From an uncultured Eggerthella sp. (lineage in GTDB: Bacteria > Actinomycetota > Coriobacteriia > Coriobacteriales > Eggerthellaceae), in contig USDX01000012.1 in assembly GCA_900553605.1 (NCBI GenBank), positions 1 to 46,451 of the forward strand: DNA of 46,451 nt. The letters run 5' to 3'. The notes under the pieces are model-generated. The model was not told the origin of the DNA, made no database searches, and worked only from the letters and a program-made list of their open reading frames with translations. Numbering within the stretch: the stretch's first letter is position 1; every line of letters begins with the position of its first letter. Positions 8,567 to 16,017 of this stretch are shown here, piece by piece. Made by a program: the position numbers and the translations under genes.

Positions 8567-10701
8567 AAAAAATGCGTTCGTCCTCTCTTTTTTGGGCAGA
8601 AGAGGGATTTTCGACGGTGGGGATGGTCCTTGCTCTTCTTATTTCGATCTCGCTCATTTTTACTGCTGCGCGTGTTTATGAGATCAACAGCTGTTCGTCG
8701 AGAGTGCAGGAGGTTGCTGACGCTGCTGCTCTTGCAGCGGAGAATACCGTTGGTGAATTTTATCTTGTTGCCGGAATTAGCGATGCCGTGATCCTGTCGC
8801 TATCCCTCACCACCGCGGGGTGTCTCGGTTTAAGTGTTGTTTGCGCTTGTGTTCCCCCCGCCTCAGGCTTATCGAAAACGTTTTTGGAAATGGCTCAAAA
8901 GACTAAGAAGGCTCGAGATTCTTTTTCGGAATCTGCAAACGAATCGCTCGGCCGATTGGCTCAGGCTCTGCCTTTCATCGCCGCGGTGAAGGCTCAGGAA
9001 GTGTTTTCAGCGAATTCATCGCTATTCGACGGGGCTCATTATCAAGGGATTGTCGTTCTCTCTCCGTGGGAGATGGAAAAGGGGGATTCGCCCTCTTTCC
9101 ATGATTCGGATGAGGCTTTGAGTGAAGTGGAGCAATCGCGGGATAGCCTGGAGGATGTTGCTGAACAAGCTGAAGAGGCGGCAAAGCGGGCAAATGAGTG
9201 GAAACAGTATGGGTATGAGCATGATTCCATCAGTCCCGATGCGTATTGCATGTACGAACGAGCAGCGAAGCTCGCAGGAATGACAGGTTCCGATAACCCA
9301 TTCTTTTCTTCGGTCGACACCTGGAGCTTCGGTGCCTCCTTGGAGCGTGCAAAGACGTATTACCGGCTTCGTTATCAGACCGAGGCTCCAAACGGGCAAT
9401 CGGTGGATGAGCTGTCGAACTCTGCTTTGAGAAAACGATTCTATGCTTATGCCCAAGAGACTGTTGGACAGGGCTACGTTCATGAGACGGAATCATCTTT
9501 CGACGCGTTCTTTCCCCGCCTGCCCAAGAACACCGACGAAATGCGATCGACAATCTTGTACACCGAAACGGTATACCCCAAAACCATTGACGCGCAGGGA
9601 CTTTCGGTTTTGCACGCCTGGAACGGGTGCCCAGGGCTCGCTCAGGGTTCGAATGGGATGGGCTCAATACAAGAAATGGATGCTTCGGGATCCTACGCAC
9701 CTTGCCCTTATTGCAAATTCGTTCCAAGCAGCATGGGAAAGGTTGCTGCGGCGTCTTCGTCGATCCAGAACGGTTTTGAGTATCACTACAACGAGGTGGC
9801 CAAGGCGGCAGATGAGTATCAGAAGGCAAGGGAAGAGTTCGATCCTTTAAGTCAACAGGCGAAAGATATGGCTGGGGGTTTGCTTGATTCAGTAGGAAAG
9901 GCCTTTGCCGAAGCTTGTAGTCAGCGAATCGACATTACGCCTCCTGGCCATTACGGTGTGATATCGCTTGTTTCCGATACAGGAACAGCGCAAACTCGTT
10001 TTCCTTCGTCTCTTGTTTCTTCCGAGGGCGTTGGGGGTCTTGGCGTTCGTGTCGCCCTCTCTTCTGCAACGTTGGTAAAGGAATCGTCTGACGAAGGGAA
10101 AAACGTTGTTACCTCATTTCTCGATGGGCTCTCGGGCGAGGGTTCAGCAGTGGTCGGAGCTGCAAAGCTTGCCCTCCGGATGTGGTCAGGTTTTCTTGGC
10201 GTATATACGCAAGGGCATGATGCGTTACTGGAAACTATCGAATCGGTTCTGAACGGTATTCCTCTTATGGGGGCTAGCGGCCTTGGACCTTGGGTCTCGG
10301 ACGCGCTGAAAGACACTATTGCGGGTTTTGGTTTTGCTCCTGTTGATCTCGCCGCAAGAAAGGCCGTCTTGGTCAATTCTCAACATGTTTTGAAGGCTGA
10401 TGATTCGGTGTTTTCCGCCAGGCTCTTGTCCGCAAAAGGGGCAGCGTTGATGTCTCAAGGAAATGGTGGGATCAACGGTGCTCTTTCCTGTGTTCAATCT
10501 GCTGCGATGGACGCGATTGCCGATTTGGGCGGTGAATTCACCATTGCCACCATCGTCATATTCGATGGGTTGGTTGAGGTTCCCGTGACCGTGGCTCTGC
10601 CTCAGGCAATTACTGGGGGTTTGACTCAAGCGGTGCAGCAAGGCGTTGATTCCTTGAGGGGAATTGCCTCGAGTGTGACGGGGATGAGGCAATGGGAGTG
10701 A
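8563..10701 (+). CDS. TadG-like large pilus-associated protein
   Basis: A protein of 712 residues with a short N-terminus, one transmembrane helix (about residues 20-44) and a large extracytoplasmic part. The helix follows EEGFSTVGMVLALL, which resembles the other prepilin motifs but has Gly instead of Glu at +5. Directly after it comes VQEVADAAALAAEN, the conserved pilus-assembly TadG-like segment. The remainder has long helical regions (about 100-240 and 400-450) and a CPYC pair near residue 380. A GTG start at 8563 is preferred over the GTG at 8521 because GGAAAGGAG precedes it and it overlaps the tadE stop as GTGA. Position and N-terminus support TadG; the rest is unassigned. Confidence 0.75.
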   Translation: MKKMRSSSLFWAEEGFSTVGMVLALLISISLIFTAARVYEINSCSSRVQEVADAAALAAENTVGEFYLVAGISDAVILSLSLTTAGCLGLSVVCACVPPASGLSKTFLEMAQKTKKARDSFSESANESLGRLAQALPFIAAVKAQEVFSANSSLFDGAHYQGIVVLSPWEMEKGDSPSFHDSDEALSEVEQSRDSLEDVAEQAEEAAKRANEWKQYGYEHDSISPDAYCMYERAAKLAGMTGSDNPFFSSVDTWSFGASLERAKTYYRLRYQTEAPNGQSVDELSNSALRKRFYAYAQETVGQGYVHETESSFDAFFPRLPKNTDEMRSTILYTETVYPKTIDAQGLSVLHAWNGCPGLAQGSNGMGSIQEMDASGSYAPCPYCKFVPSSMGKVAAASSSIQNGFEYHYNEVAKAADEYQKAREEFDPLSQQAKDMAGGLLDSVGKAFAEACSQRIDITPPGHYGVISLVSDTGTAQTRFPSSLVSSEGVGGLGVRVALSSATLVKESSDEGKNVVTSFLDGLSGEGSAVVGAAKLALRMWSGFLGVYTQGHDALLETIESVLNGIPLMGASGLGPWVSDALKDTIAGFGFAPVDLAARKAVLVNSQHVLKADDSVFSARLLSAKGAALMSQGNGGINGALSCVQSAAMDAIADLGGEFTIATIVIFDGLVEVPVTVALPQAITGGLTQAVQQGVDSLRGIASSVTGMRQWE

Positions 10702-11126
10702 TGTCACGTAAGGCCTCAGGTCAAATGACGATCGAGTTTGTTGTCGCCTTTCCGGCAATGATTGCTGTTGCTTTTGTCGCAATAAACGCTGTCCTCTTTT
10801 TCTCTGATTGTGCCTCCTTCGATCGCGTATTTAGGAACGCGGCATGCACCTACGCTGCTTCTCCGGCTTACGAGCAGGGGACAGGGGAGAGTTGCGGGCT
10901 AATTCAAAGTCAACTGGAAGAGTCGCTTTCTCGCGATAATTTGCAGTTTCAAGTTTCATCGTCTGGCGTTGAAGGGGGTATGGTGACCTTTTCTGCCCAA
11001 ATGTATTTTGAACCCACGCTTTTCGGAAAGGGACGGCTTTCGGGGGTCTTCGGGGTCAGCTTCCCTTCGCTTAGGCATGAAGAACAAATATCGGTTTCCG
11101 CTTACAAGCCTGGGCTGGTGTTTTGA
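10698..11126 (+). CDS. Second TadE-like minor pilin precursor
   Basis: A protein of about 142 residues with the prepilin motif RKASG|QMTIEFVVAFPA (Glu at +5) and a hydrophobic helix, then a small beta-rich domain with three cysteines. Three in-frame starts exist (ATG 10692, GTG 10698, ATG 10701). GTG 10698 overlaps the preceding stop as GTGA and lies eight bases behind GATGAGG, so I chose it. The protein is the same either way apart from two residues. It probably forms part of a pseudopilin complex with the TadE-like protein encoded at 7940. Confidence 0.8.
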   Translation: MMSRKASGQMTIEFVVAFPAMIAVAFVAINAVLFFSDCASFDRVFRNAACTYAASPAYEQGTGESCGLIQSQLEESLSRDNLQFQVSSSGVEGGMVTFSAQMYFEPTLFGKGRLSGVFGVSFPSLRHEEQISVSAYKPGLVF

Positions 11127-11127
11127 C

Positions 11128-11670
11128 ATGATGACGAAGCCTTACCTTTTTATGCGGAAAGCACTCTATCCGCGTGCTTTCTATTCCATTGCTTTGATTG
11201 CCATAGGCGTTTTTGCTGCCGTTGTAAGTGGTTGGCTGCTTGCGTGGTTGGGATTCGGTTCTAGCGGTGACTCGATTGGACATTCTGCCAGTTCAGCTGT
11301 CGTTCTTGCGGATGCTATCGATTCCGATGGGGGCATTTTGCGCCTTGATCCCGATAAGGTGCTGGCTAGGTTCGACCAGGATGCGCCAAATTCTTTCAGC
11401 GCCGAGGTTCTTGACGGATGGGGCGATTGGCATTCACTTTCTGACGATGGGGTGATTGCGGGTTGCGTGCTTCCGGAGGACAGGATTACCGCGATTGGTG
11501 AAATTGGGTCCTTGCTGGAAGAAAAGGGATGGCGAGCTGTTCCGAGCGGACAAGAGGCTGTTTTGACTTTTGTTAAAGAAGAAGGTGAGTTTCGCTGGTT
11601 GATGGTTAGCTACGAATCAGTAGGAGCGGGTACTTCCGTGGTTGTGAATGCGAGGAGTGCGAATGGCTGA
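11128..11670 (+). CDS. Single-pass membrane protein of the Tad operon, unknown family
   Basis: A 180-residue protein with one hydrophobic anchor (about residues 14-42) and an extracytoplasmic C-terminal domain of about 135 residues with no cysteine-rich or enzymatic motif that I recognise. The start ATG at 11128 follows the preceding stop by one base; an upstream ATG at 11008 would overlap the TadE-like gene by 119 bases and is rejected. It overlaps the DUF192 gene by eight bases. Operon position suggests a pilus accessory protein, but this is inference only. Confidence 0.7.
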   Translation: MMTKPYLFMRKALYPRAFYSIALIAIGVFAAVVSGWLLAWLGFGSSGDSIGHSASSAVVLADAIDSDGGILRLDPDKVLARFDQDAPNSFSAEVLDGWGDWHSLSDDGVIAGCVLPEDRITAIGEIGSLLEEKGWRAVPSGQEAVLTFVKEEGEFRWLMVSYESVGAGTSVVVNARSANG

Positions 11671-12016
11671 TGACAAAGGAACGCAGCGGCTTTGCCTTGC
11701 GGCAACCTTTTGGGATAGGTTGATGGGTTTGTTCCCTTGCCGATCGAGTGATGAGATTCTTTTGATTGCTCCTTGTCGCTCTGTTCATACGTTTGGCATG
11801 GGATATGCAATTGACATTGCCTTTATTAGTAGAGAGGGGAGGGTGCTGGAGTCGTACGAGAATGTGCCGCCCTGGCGATTGAGGAAATGCTCTGGTGCTT
11901 ATGCGGTATTAGAGCGAAGGGTATCAGGGAAAGATTCGAGCGTGTCCCCAGGTGAGAATCGGGTTGTTGGTTGGTTTAAAAAAGGAGATGAGGTTGAGCT
12001 ATGCGTCAGAAAATGA
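11663..12016 (+). CDS. DUF192 (UPF0127) family protein
   Basis: A 117-residue protein with the DUF192 fold signatures: TFWDRLMGLF near the start, VHTFGMGYAIDIAFIS in the middle (the family HTFGM-xxxIDVxF motif), and the PPWR segment followed by a terminal GDEV strand. Family function is unknown; members are often secreted, but no signal peptide is seen here. The ATG at 11663 has GGAG at the right spacing, while the ATG at 11648 lacks one. It overlaps both neighbours, which ties it to the Tad operon by transcription. Confidence 0.85.
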   Translation: MADDKGTQRLCLAATFWDRLMGLFPCRSSDEILLIAPCRSVHTFGMGYAIDIAFISREGRVLESYENVPPWRLRKCSGAYAVLERRVSGKDSSVSPGENRVVGWFKKGDEVELCVRK

Positions 12017-12573
12017 GTTTTGGTGAGTTGCCGCAGGAGAAGGGCTATTTGAACGAAGAAGAAGTCATGCAGATCCCATTGGCAAATGGGAACGCATGCA
12101 GCAACGAACAAAAAGGTAGCTCTAAGGATATTCGGGCATCCCGGAGGTTAGAAGTGAAGACGTGCCCTGTTTGCGGTGCTCGCTGTTTTTCCGATATGGA
12201 CACTTGCTATAACTGCCTTCATTCATTTGTGCACGATGAGATGAAATCAGAGGAGGCTTCTCCAAGCCGAAATGGACAGTTTGCGACTATGGAGTCCAGC
12301 GCAGAACGAAGCTCTGTGCTGGACTCCAGGCCTTCGGGAGGGAGGGAAAACATATCCGATTTGCGGAATCGTGAAAACGGATCGAAGCCGTTGGCGAACG
12401 GAGTGGACGGAATTGGGCCCGTTGAGTGCGAGGAGACTTTTGGGGACAACACAAAGGCGCCTCTCGTGAGTCTCGAGAAAGGAGTGGAAGTAATAGTGAC
12501 TATCTCCTTTGCGAAAAGCCCTTGTTCCAAGAATAGTGAAACGGTTCCAACTGTAATGATAGAAACAAGATAG
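12001..12573 (+). CDS. Cytosolic zinc-ribbon protein at the end of the Tad operon
   Basis: A 190-residue hydrophilic protein. A single four-cysteine zinc ribbon lies at about residues 55-75 (CPVCGARCF and CYNCLHSF). Flanking regions are rich in Ser, Glu and Asn and look disordered; the last 40 residues contain a predicted strand-rich stretch (VEVIVTISF). It starts 16 bases before the DUF192 stop, behind GAGG; an ATG at 12013 is an alternative. It could be a regulator or scaffold with its C-terminal part truncated relative to FHA-type proteins, but I see no FHA core. No function assigned. Confidence 0.65.
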   Translation: MRQKMSFGELPQEKGYLNEEEVMQIPLANGNACSNEQKGSSKDIRASRRLEVKTCPVCGARCFSDMDTCYNCLHSFVHDEMKSEEASPSRNGQFATMESSAERSSVLDSRPSGGRENISDLRNRENGSKPLANGVDGIGPVECEETFGDNTKAPLVSLEKGVEVIVTISFAKSPCSKNSETVPTVMIETR

Positions 12574-12575
12574 AG

Positions 12576-12678
12576 AAAGCCCCTGCTTTTCCCGCTGAGC
12601 TGCGCCTTTCAAACTTGGATTATTGTTTCCCAGTCCAAGTCCATGGGGCATCGCTTATGCGGTTGAGCAGGGGCTTTT
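12576..12678. terminator. Structured bidirectional terminator element, about 100 nt
   Basis: A perfect outer stem AAGCCCCTGCT (12577-12587) pairs with AGCAGGGGCTT (12666-12676), and U-rich tails leave on both strands. The 78-base interior holds its own hairpins, notably ACTTGGA/TCCAAGT (12613-12619 with 12634-12640) and a small GCAT/ATGC pair (12649-12660). It lies between the convergent Tad operon and thrC, so bidirectional termination is the simple reading. The large branched interior is unusual for a terminator. Confidence 0.65.
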
Positions 12679-12698
12679 GAGTTGGTTAACGCGCTTGT

Positions 12699-14240
12699 CT
12701 ATTTCAGGAAATCGAGCACGGCTTCTTCGATTGCGGAGGTGTTTCCATCGATGACGTCTTTAAATCGAATGGGCAGCGAGTCGAGTTCTGCAAGGCCCTT
12801 GGGGATGTTGTGGCTGTTCGCCTCGTTGGCAATAAGATCGTTTAGAGCGCATCCGCTAAGTTCAGCCACGGATTCAGGCAAAGGCTGGCCGGGTGTTATG
12901 CTATGCAGCGCGCGGTATACGTTCTCGCCGAATTTTGCCCAATGAGCGGTAGAGGCGATAAGCACCGGGTTTTCGCCATGCAGTCGTTCTGCAACCTTGT
13001 AGGCAACAGCGGTATGAGGGTCGATAAGATAGTTGTGCTTATCGAGAACCTCTTTGATGGTGCTGAGGCATGTTTCGCTATCGACGGAATCCGACTTGAA
13101 ATCCGCCTGAAGCTTGGAGAGGGTTTCGGCGTCGACCGTGAAAGACTTGTTTGCCTTGAGCTCTTCCATCCACGTTGCAATGGCTTCGGCGTTACGCCCT
13201 GTGAGCTCGAAGAGCTGACGCTCAACGTTTGACGAAACCAAGATATCCATCGAGGGGGACGGGGTCAGAACGAACTCGCGATCGGAGATGTCGTAGCTGC
13301 CAGTATTGATGAAATCGGTAAGAACACGGTTTTCATTGCTTGCGCAGAACAAGGTGCCCAAAGGCGTGCCGATCTGCTTTGCGTACCATGCAGCGAGGAT
13401 GTTGCCGAAATTGCCAGTAGGAACGCAGACGTCAAGCGGCTTGCCGGCTTCGAGCTTGCCCTGGGCAACCAGTTCAGCGTAGCTGGAAACGTAGTAAACC
13501 ACCTGAGGAAGCAGACGGCCCCAGTTGATGGAATTGGCGCTAGAGAGGGCAACCTGGTTGGATTCCATCAGCTTTTCAGCAAATGCTTCGTCTCCGAAAA
13601 CGTTCTTGGCTCCCGTTTGGCAGTCGTCGAAATTGCCCTTTACCGCCCAGACCATAACGTTGGATCCTGCCTGGGTTGCCATTTGCTTGTACTGGATGTC
13701 GCTAACGCCGCCGTCGGGGTACATTACCGCAATCTGGACACCATCCTTGTCACGGAATCCTTCGAGAGCTGCTTTGCCGGTGTCGCCCGAAGTGGCGACC
13801 AGGATAAGGAAGGTGTTTTCCAGTTTCCCCTGCTCGCGCAGCTGGGATGCGCTTGCGCTAAAGAAATGGGGCAGACACTGAAGCGCCATGTCCTTAAAGG
13901 CGCTGGTGGGACCATGCCACAGCTCGAGAACGTGAGTGTTTTCGTCGAGTGACGTAATGGGGCATATCGCTTCATGATCGAATCGGTCGCCGTATGTTGC
14001 GTCCATGAGCTCATCGATCTTGGCGTCGGGCAGGTCGATGCCGAACGAGCGATAGATAAAGGCTGCGCGCTTGGCATAGGGGGTTTCTGCCAATGAAAGG
14101 ACGCTTTCCAGGCTCAGCTTGGGAAGCGTTTCGGGGACGAAGAGTCCGCCGCCCTCGGCGAGTCCCTTAACCACAGCTTCGGTAAAAGTGACCGGAGCCG
14201 CACACCGTCCGCGCGTGTCGATATAGCGATTGGTAGCCAT
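12699..14240 (-). CDS. thrC: Threonine synthase
   Basis: A 513-residue PLP enzyme that converts O-phosphohomoserine to threonine and phosphate. The N-terminus NRYIDTRG and the PLP-lysine motif GPTSAFKDMALQ (Lys116) identify ThrC. ATSGDTGKAALEG (phosphate/PLP loop) and PTGNFGNILAAW follow as expected for the long, bacterial/fungal-type enzyme. The ATG at 14240 gives the family N-terminus; an upstream ATG at 14276 adds 12 poorly conserved residues. The gene is monocistronic, convergent with the Tad operon and divergent from the DtxR-type regulator. The 194-base intergenic stretch (14241-14434) contains AT-rich promoter-like sequence (TATACT on the minus strand near 14280) but no clear riboswitch. 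Confidence 0.95.
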   Translation of the reverse strand: MATNRYIDTRGRCAAPVTFTEAVVKGLAEGGGLFVPETLPKLSLESVLSLAETPYAKRAAFIYRSFGIDLPDAKIDELMDATYGDRFDHEAICPITSLDENTHVLELWHGPTSAFKDMALQCLPHFFSASASQLREQGKLENTFLILVATSGDTGKAALEGFRDKDGVQIAVMYPDGGVSDIQYKQMATQAGSNVMVWAVKGNFDDCQTGAKNVFGDEAFAEKLMESNQVALSSANSINWGRLLPQVVYYVSSYAELVAQGKLEAGKPLDVCVPTGNFGNILAAWYAKQIGTPLGTLFCASNENRVLTDFINTGSYDISDREFVLTPSPSMDILVSSNVERQLFELTGRNAEAIATWMEELKANKSFTVDAETLSKLQADFKSDSVDSETCLSTIKEVLDKHNYLIDPHTAVAYKVAERLHGENPVLIASTAHWAKFGENVYRALHSITPGQPLPESVAELSGCALNDLIANEANSHNIPKGLAELDSLPIRFKDVIDGNTSAIEEAVLDFLK

Positions 14241-14434
14241 GAATCCATCTTTCGTGTGGGGTAATATTGGTCTCATAAGTATACTATGTAGCTACTGATA
14301 CGTGCTGTATTTGAAACGCGCATTTCATCGAAAGACGCGTGGCTCCTTTGGGCGGTTTGCCAAATTGCTGCGTTCGAAAGGGACCTAATTATTTCACTTA
14401 CCATTAACGTTAGCTTCTACTGGGGAGGGATAGC

Positions 14435-14815
14435 ATGGAAAAAGTCTCCATGTCTCATGAAGATTATCTTGAGGCCATTGTTATGCTGGGCGGTTCCGAC
14501 ACGCAGTCTGTGCGTTCGGTAGATGTCGCCACAAAGCTTGGCGTTTCGAAGGCATCGGTTTCGAAGGCTGTTGCCAGTCTGAAGGCCTCGGGCATGCTTG
14601 ATCAGCCCTATTATGGCGATATCACCCTCACCGCAGACGGGTATAGCTACGGTAAATCGGTGTTGGAGCGTCATGAAATGCTTACCCGTTTCCTTCATGA
14701 AAAAGTTGGTCTTAGCATCGAGGTAGCCGAGGAAGAAGCATGCCAGATGGAGCACGCTATCAGCGACGAATCCTTTGACAAATGGCTTGAGTACTTTAGA
14801 TCCATCGGGCTGTAG
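14435..14815 (+). CDS. DtxR/MntR-family metal-dependent repressor
   Basis: A 126-residue protein with the winged-helix N-terminal domain (SVDVATKLGVSKASVSKAV) and the short dimerisation/metal domain; it lacks the SH3-like third domain, so it is MntR-sized. Metal ligands can be read by alignment: EDYLEAI gives Asp and Glu as in MntR, RHEMLTRFL gives the conserved His, and ACQMEH gives Cys-Glu-His as in DtxR. Metal choice (Mn or Fe) is therefore unclear. It has a strong GGGGAGGG site and its own terminator. It could act on the DtxR-like box before feoB, but this is not shown. Confidence 0.9.
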   Translation: MEKVSMSHEDYLEAIVMLGGSDTQSVRSVDVATKLGVSKASVSKAVASLKASGMLDQPYYGDITLTADGYSYGKSVLERHEMLTRFLHEKVGLSIEVAEEEACQMEHAISDESFDKWLEYFRSIGL

Positions 14816-14840
14816 GATTTTAAATTAGTGACTGAATAGA

Positions 14841-14868
14841 ACGGGGGCCGCATGCCCCCGTTTCTTTT
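14841..14868 (+). terminator. Strong intrinsic terminator
   Basis: The stem ACGGGGGC/GCCCCCGT with loop CGCAT is followed by TTTCTTTT. It ends the metal regulator transcript five bases before the promoter of the ruv operon. Confidence 0.9.
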
Positions 14869-14872
14869 ATGC

Positions 14873-14893
14873 TATTATACGAACAAATGTTTG
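14873..14893 (+). promoter_or_regulatory. ruvCAB promoter with LexA (SOS) box
   Basis: An extended -10 element (TG, one base, TATTAT at 14873-14878) is followed directly by CGAACAAATGTTTG at 14880-14893. This matches the Gram-positive LexA box CGAAC-N4-GTTYG. The box covers the expected transcription start, so LexA would block initiation. The ruvC ribosome-binding site follows within ten bases. Confidence 0.75.
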
Positions 14894-14907
14894 TTTGAGA
14901 GGATGGC

Positions 14908-15414
14908 ATGGCTGCAGCTCGCATCATAATGGGAATCGATCCAGGTCTGGCGCATACGGGCTGGGGGGTAGTTCGTCAAAAGGGGGCATCGCTTTCCTGC
15001 GTCGCGTACGGCTGCGTGGCAACTCAATCCACGATGCCCTTGCATGAGCGTTTGGCGAAAATCTATGCACAGATTTCCGCAGTGGTTTTACGCTATAAGC
15101 CGGAATGTGTTGCTGTCGAAACGGTGTGGTTTGGCTCGAATGCTCAAAGCGCTTTTGCCACAGGGCAGGCTCGTGGTGCCGCCTTGACCGCTTGCGGTCA
15201 GGCATCTATGACGCTTGCCGAGTATTCGCCCAGCCAAATCAAGTTGGCTGTTGTGGGGGCGGGGTCTGCCGATAAGGGGCAGGTCCAATATATGGTTCAG
15301 CAGTTGCTGGGTCTGGAAAGAATTCCTTCGCCCGATCATGCTGCCGATGCCTTGGCAGCTGCTATTTGCTACACCACCCATTCAGTTTCCTGGGAAAGGG
15401 GGGCTGCGCAGTGA
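14908..15414 (+). CDS. ruvC: Crossover junction endodeoxyribonuclease RuvC
   Basis: A 168-residue Holliday junction resolvase. The catalytic acidic residues are visible: Asp11 in MGIDPGLAHTGWG, Glu71 in CVAVETVWFG, and Asp143/Asp147 in SPDHAADALA. It acts with RuvAB at recombination intermediates. The ATG at 14908 is preferred; an in-frame ATG six bases upstream is nearer to the GAGAGG. The stop overlaps the GTG start of ruvA (GTGA). Confidence 0.96.
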   Translation: MAAARIIMGIDPGLAHTGWGVVRQKGASLSCVAYGCVATQSTMPLHERLAKIYAQISAVVLRYKPECVAVETVWFGSNAQSAFATGQARGAALTACGQASMTLAEYSPSQIKLAVVGAGSADKGQVQYMVQQLLGLERIPSPDHAADALAAAICYTTHSVSWERGAAQ

Positions 15415-15995
15415 TTTCGTTTTTGCGAGGGACGATCGCAGCACTGTTCGTTGATTCTGCCGTGATAGAAGTGGGCGGTGTTGGGTACCGCGTTTCCATG
15501 TCGGGGAAGAGCCTTTCCCGGTTGGGGCATGTTGGCGAAGAGGTCAAGGTTCTAACGCGCTTGCAGGTACGTGATGATGCGCTGGTGCTATACGGCTTTT
15601 TAAACCATGATGAAGAGCGGTTGTTTGCAAAGCTCACCTCTGTTTCAAGCGTCGGACCGAAGGTTGCGCTTTCCGCCCTTTCCACCTATGAGCCAGAGGC
15701 ATTGGTATCCGCTATCGTGTCTCAAGATGTAGGGGCTATCCAACAGATTCCTGGCGTAGGAAAGAAGATGGCATCGCGCATTGCGCTCGAATTGAAAGAA
15801 TCGTTTGGCTCTGAGGCCCAGATTGCTTTGCCCGGCATTTCAGCACAAGCGGCAAATGCGCGTAAGGGTACGGTAGAAGCGCTTCTATCCATGGGCTTCA
15901 CTTCGGAAGAAACCGATCTTGCACTCAAGGGGGCTCCCGAGGAAGCAAACGAAACGATACTATTGCAATACGCCTTAAAACGTTTAGGGAAATAA
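15411..15995 (+). CDS. ruvA: Holliday junction branch-migration protein RuvA
   Basis: A 194-residue tetrameric junction-binding protein. It has the N-terminal OB fold (ISFLRGTIAALF, VEVGGVGYRV), tandem helix-hairpin-helix motifs (SSVGPKVALS and IPGVGKKMASRIALEL) and the C-terminal RuvB-contact domain (VEALLSMGFTSEETDLAL). The GTG start overlaps the ruvC stop and follows AAAGGGGGG. It ends 22 bases before ruvB. Confidence 0.96.
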   Translation: MISFLRGTIAALFVDSAVIEVGGVGYRVSMSGKSLSRLGHVGEEVKVLTRLQVRDDALVLYGFLNHDEERLFAKLTSVSSVGPKVALSALSTYEPEALVSAIVSQDVGAIQQIPGVGKKMASRIALELKESFGSEAQIALPGISAQAANARKGTVEALLSMGFTSEETDLALKGAPEEANETILLQYALKRLGK

Positions 15996-16017
15996 TCGAT
16001 AAAAGGTGGACTCATCT

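Noticed and set aside
12903..13232. Plus-strand frames inside thrC
   Set aside because: Thr synthase on the minus strand accounts for the region; these frames carry no recognisable motif.
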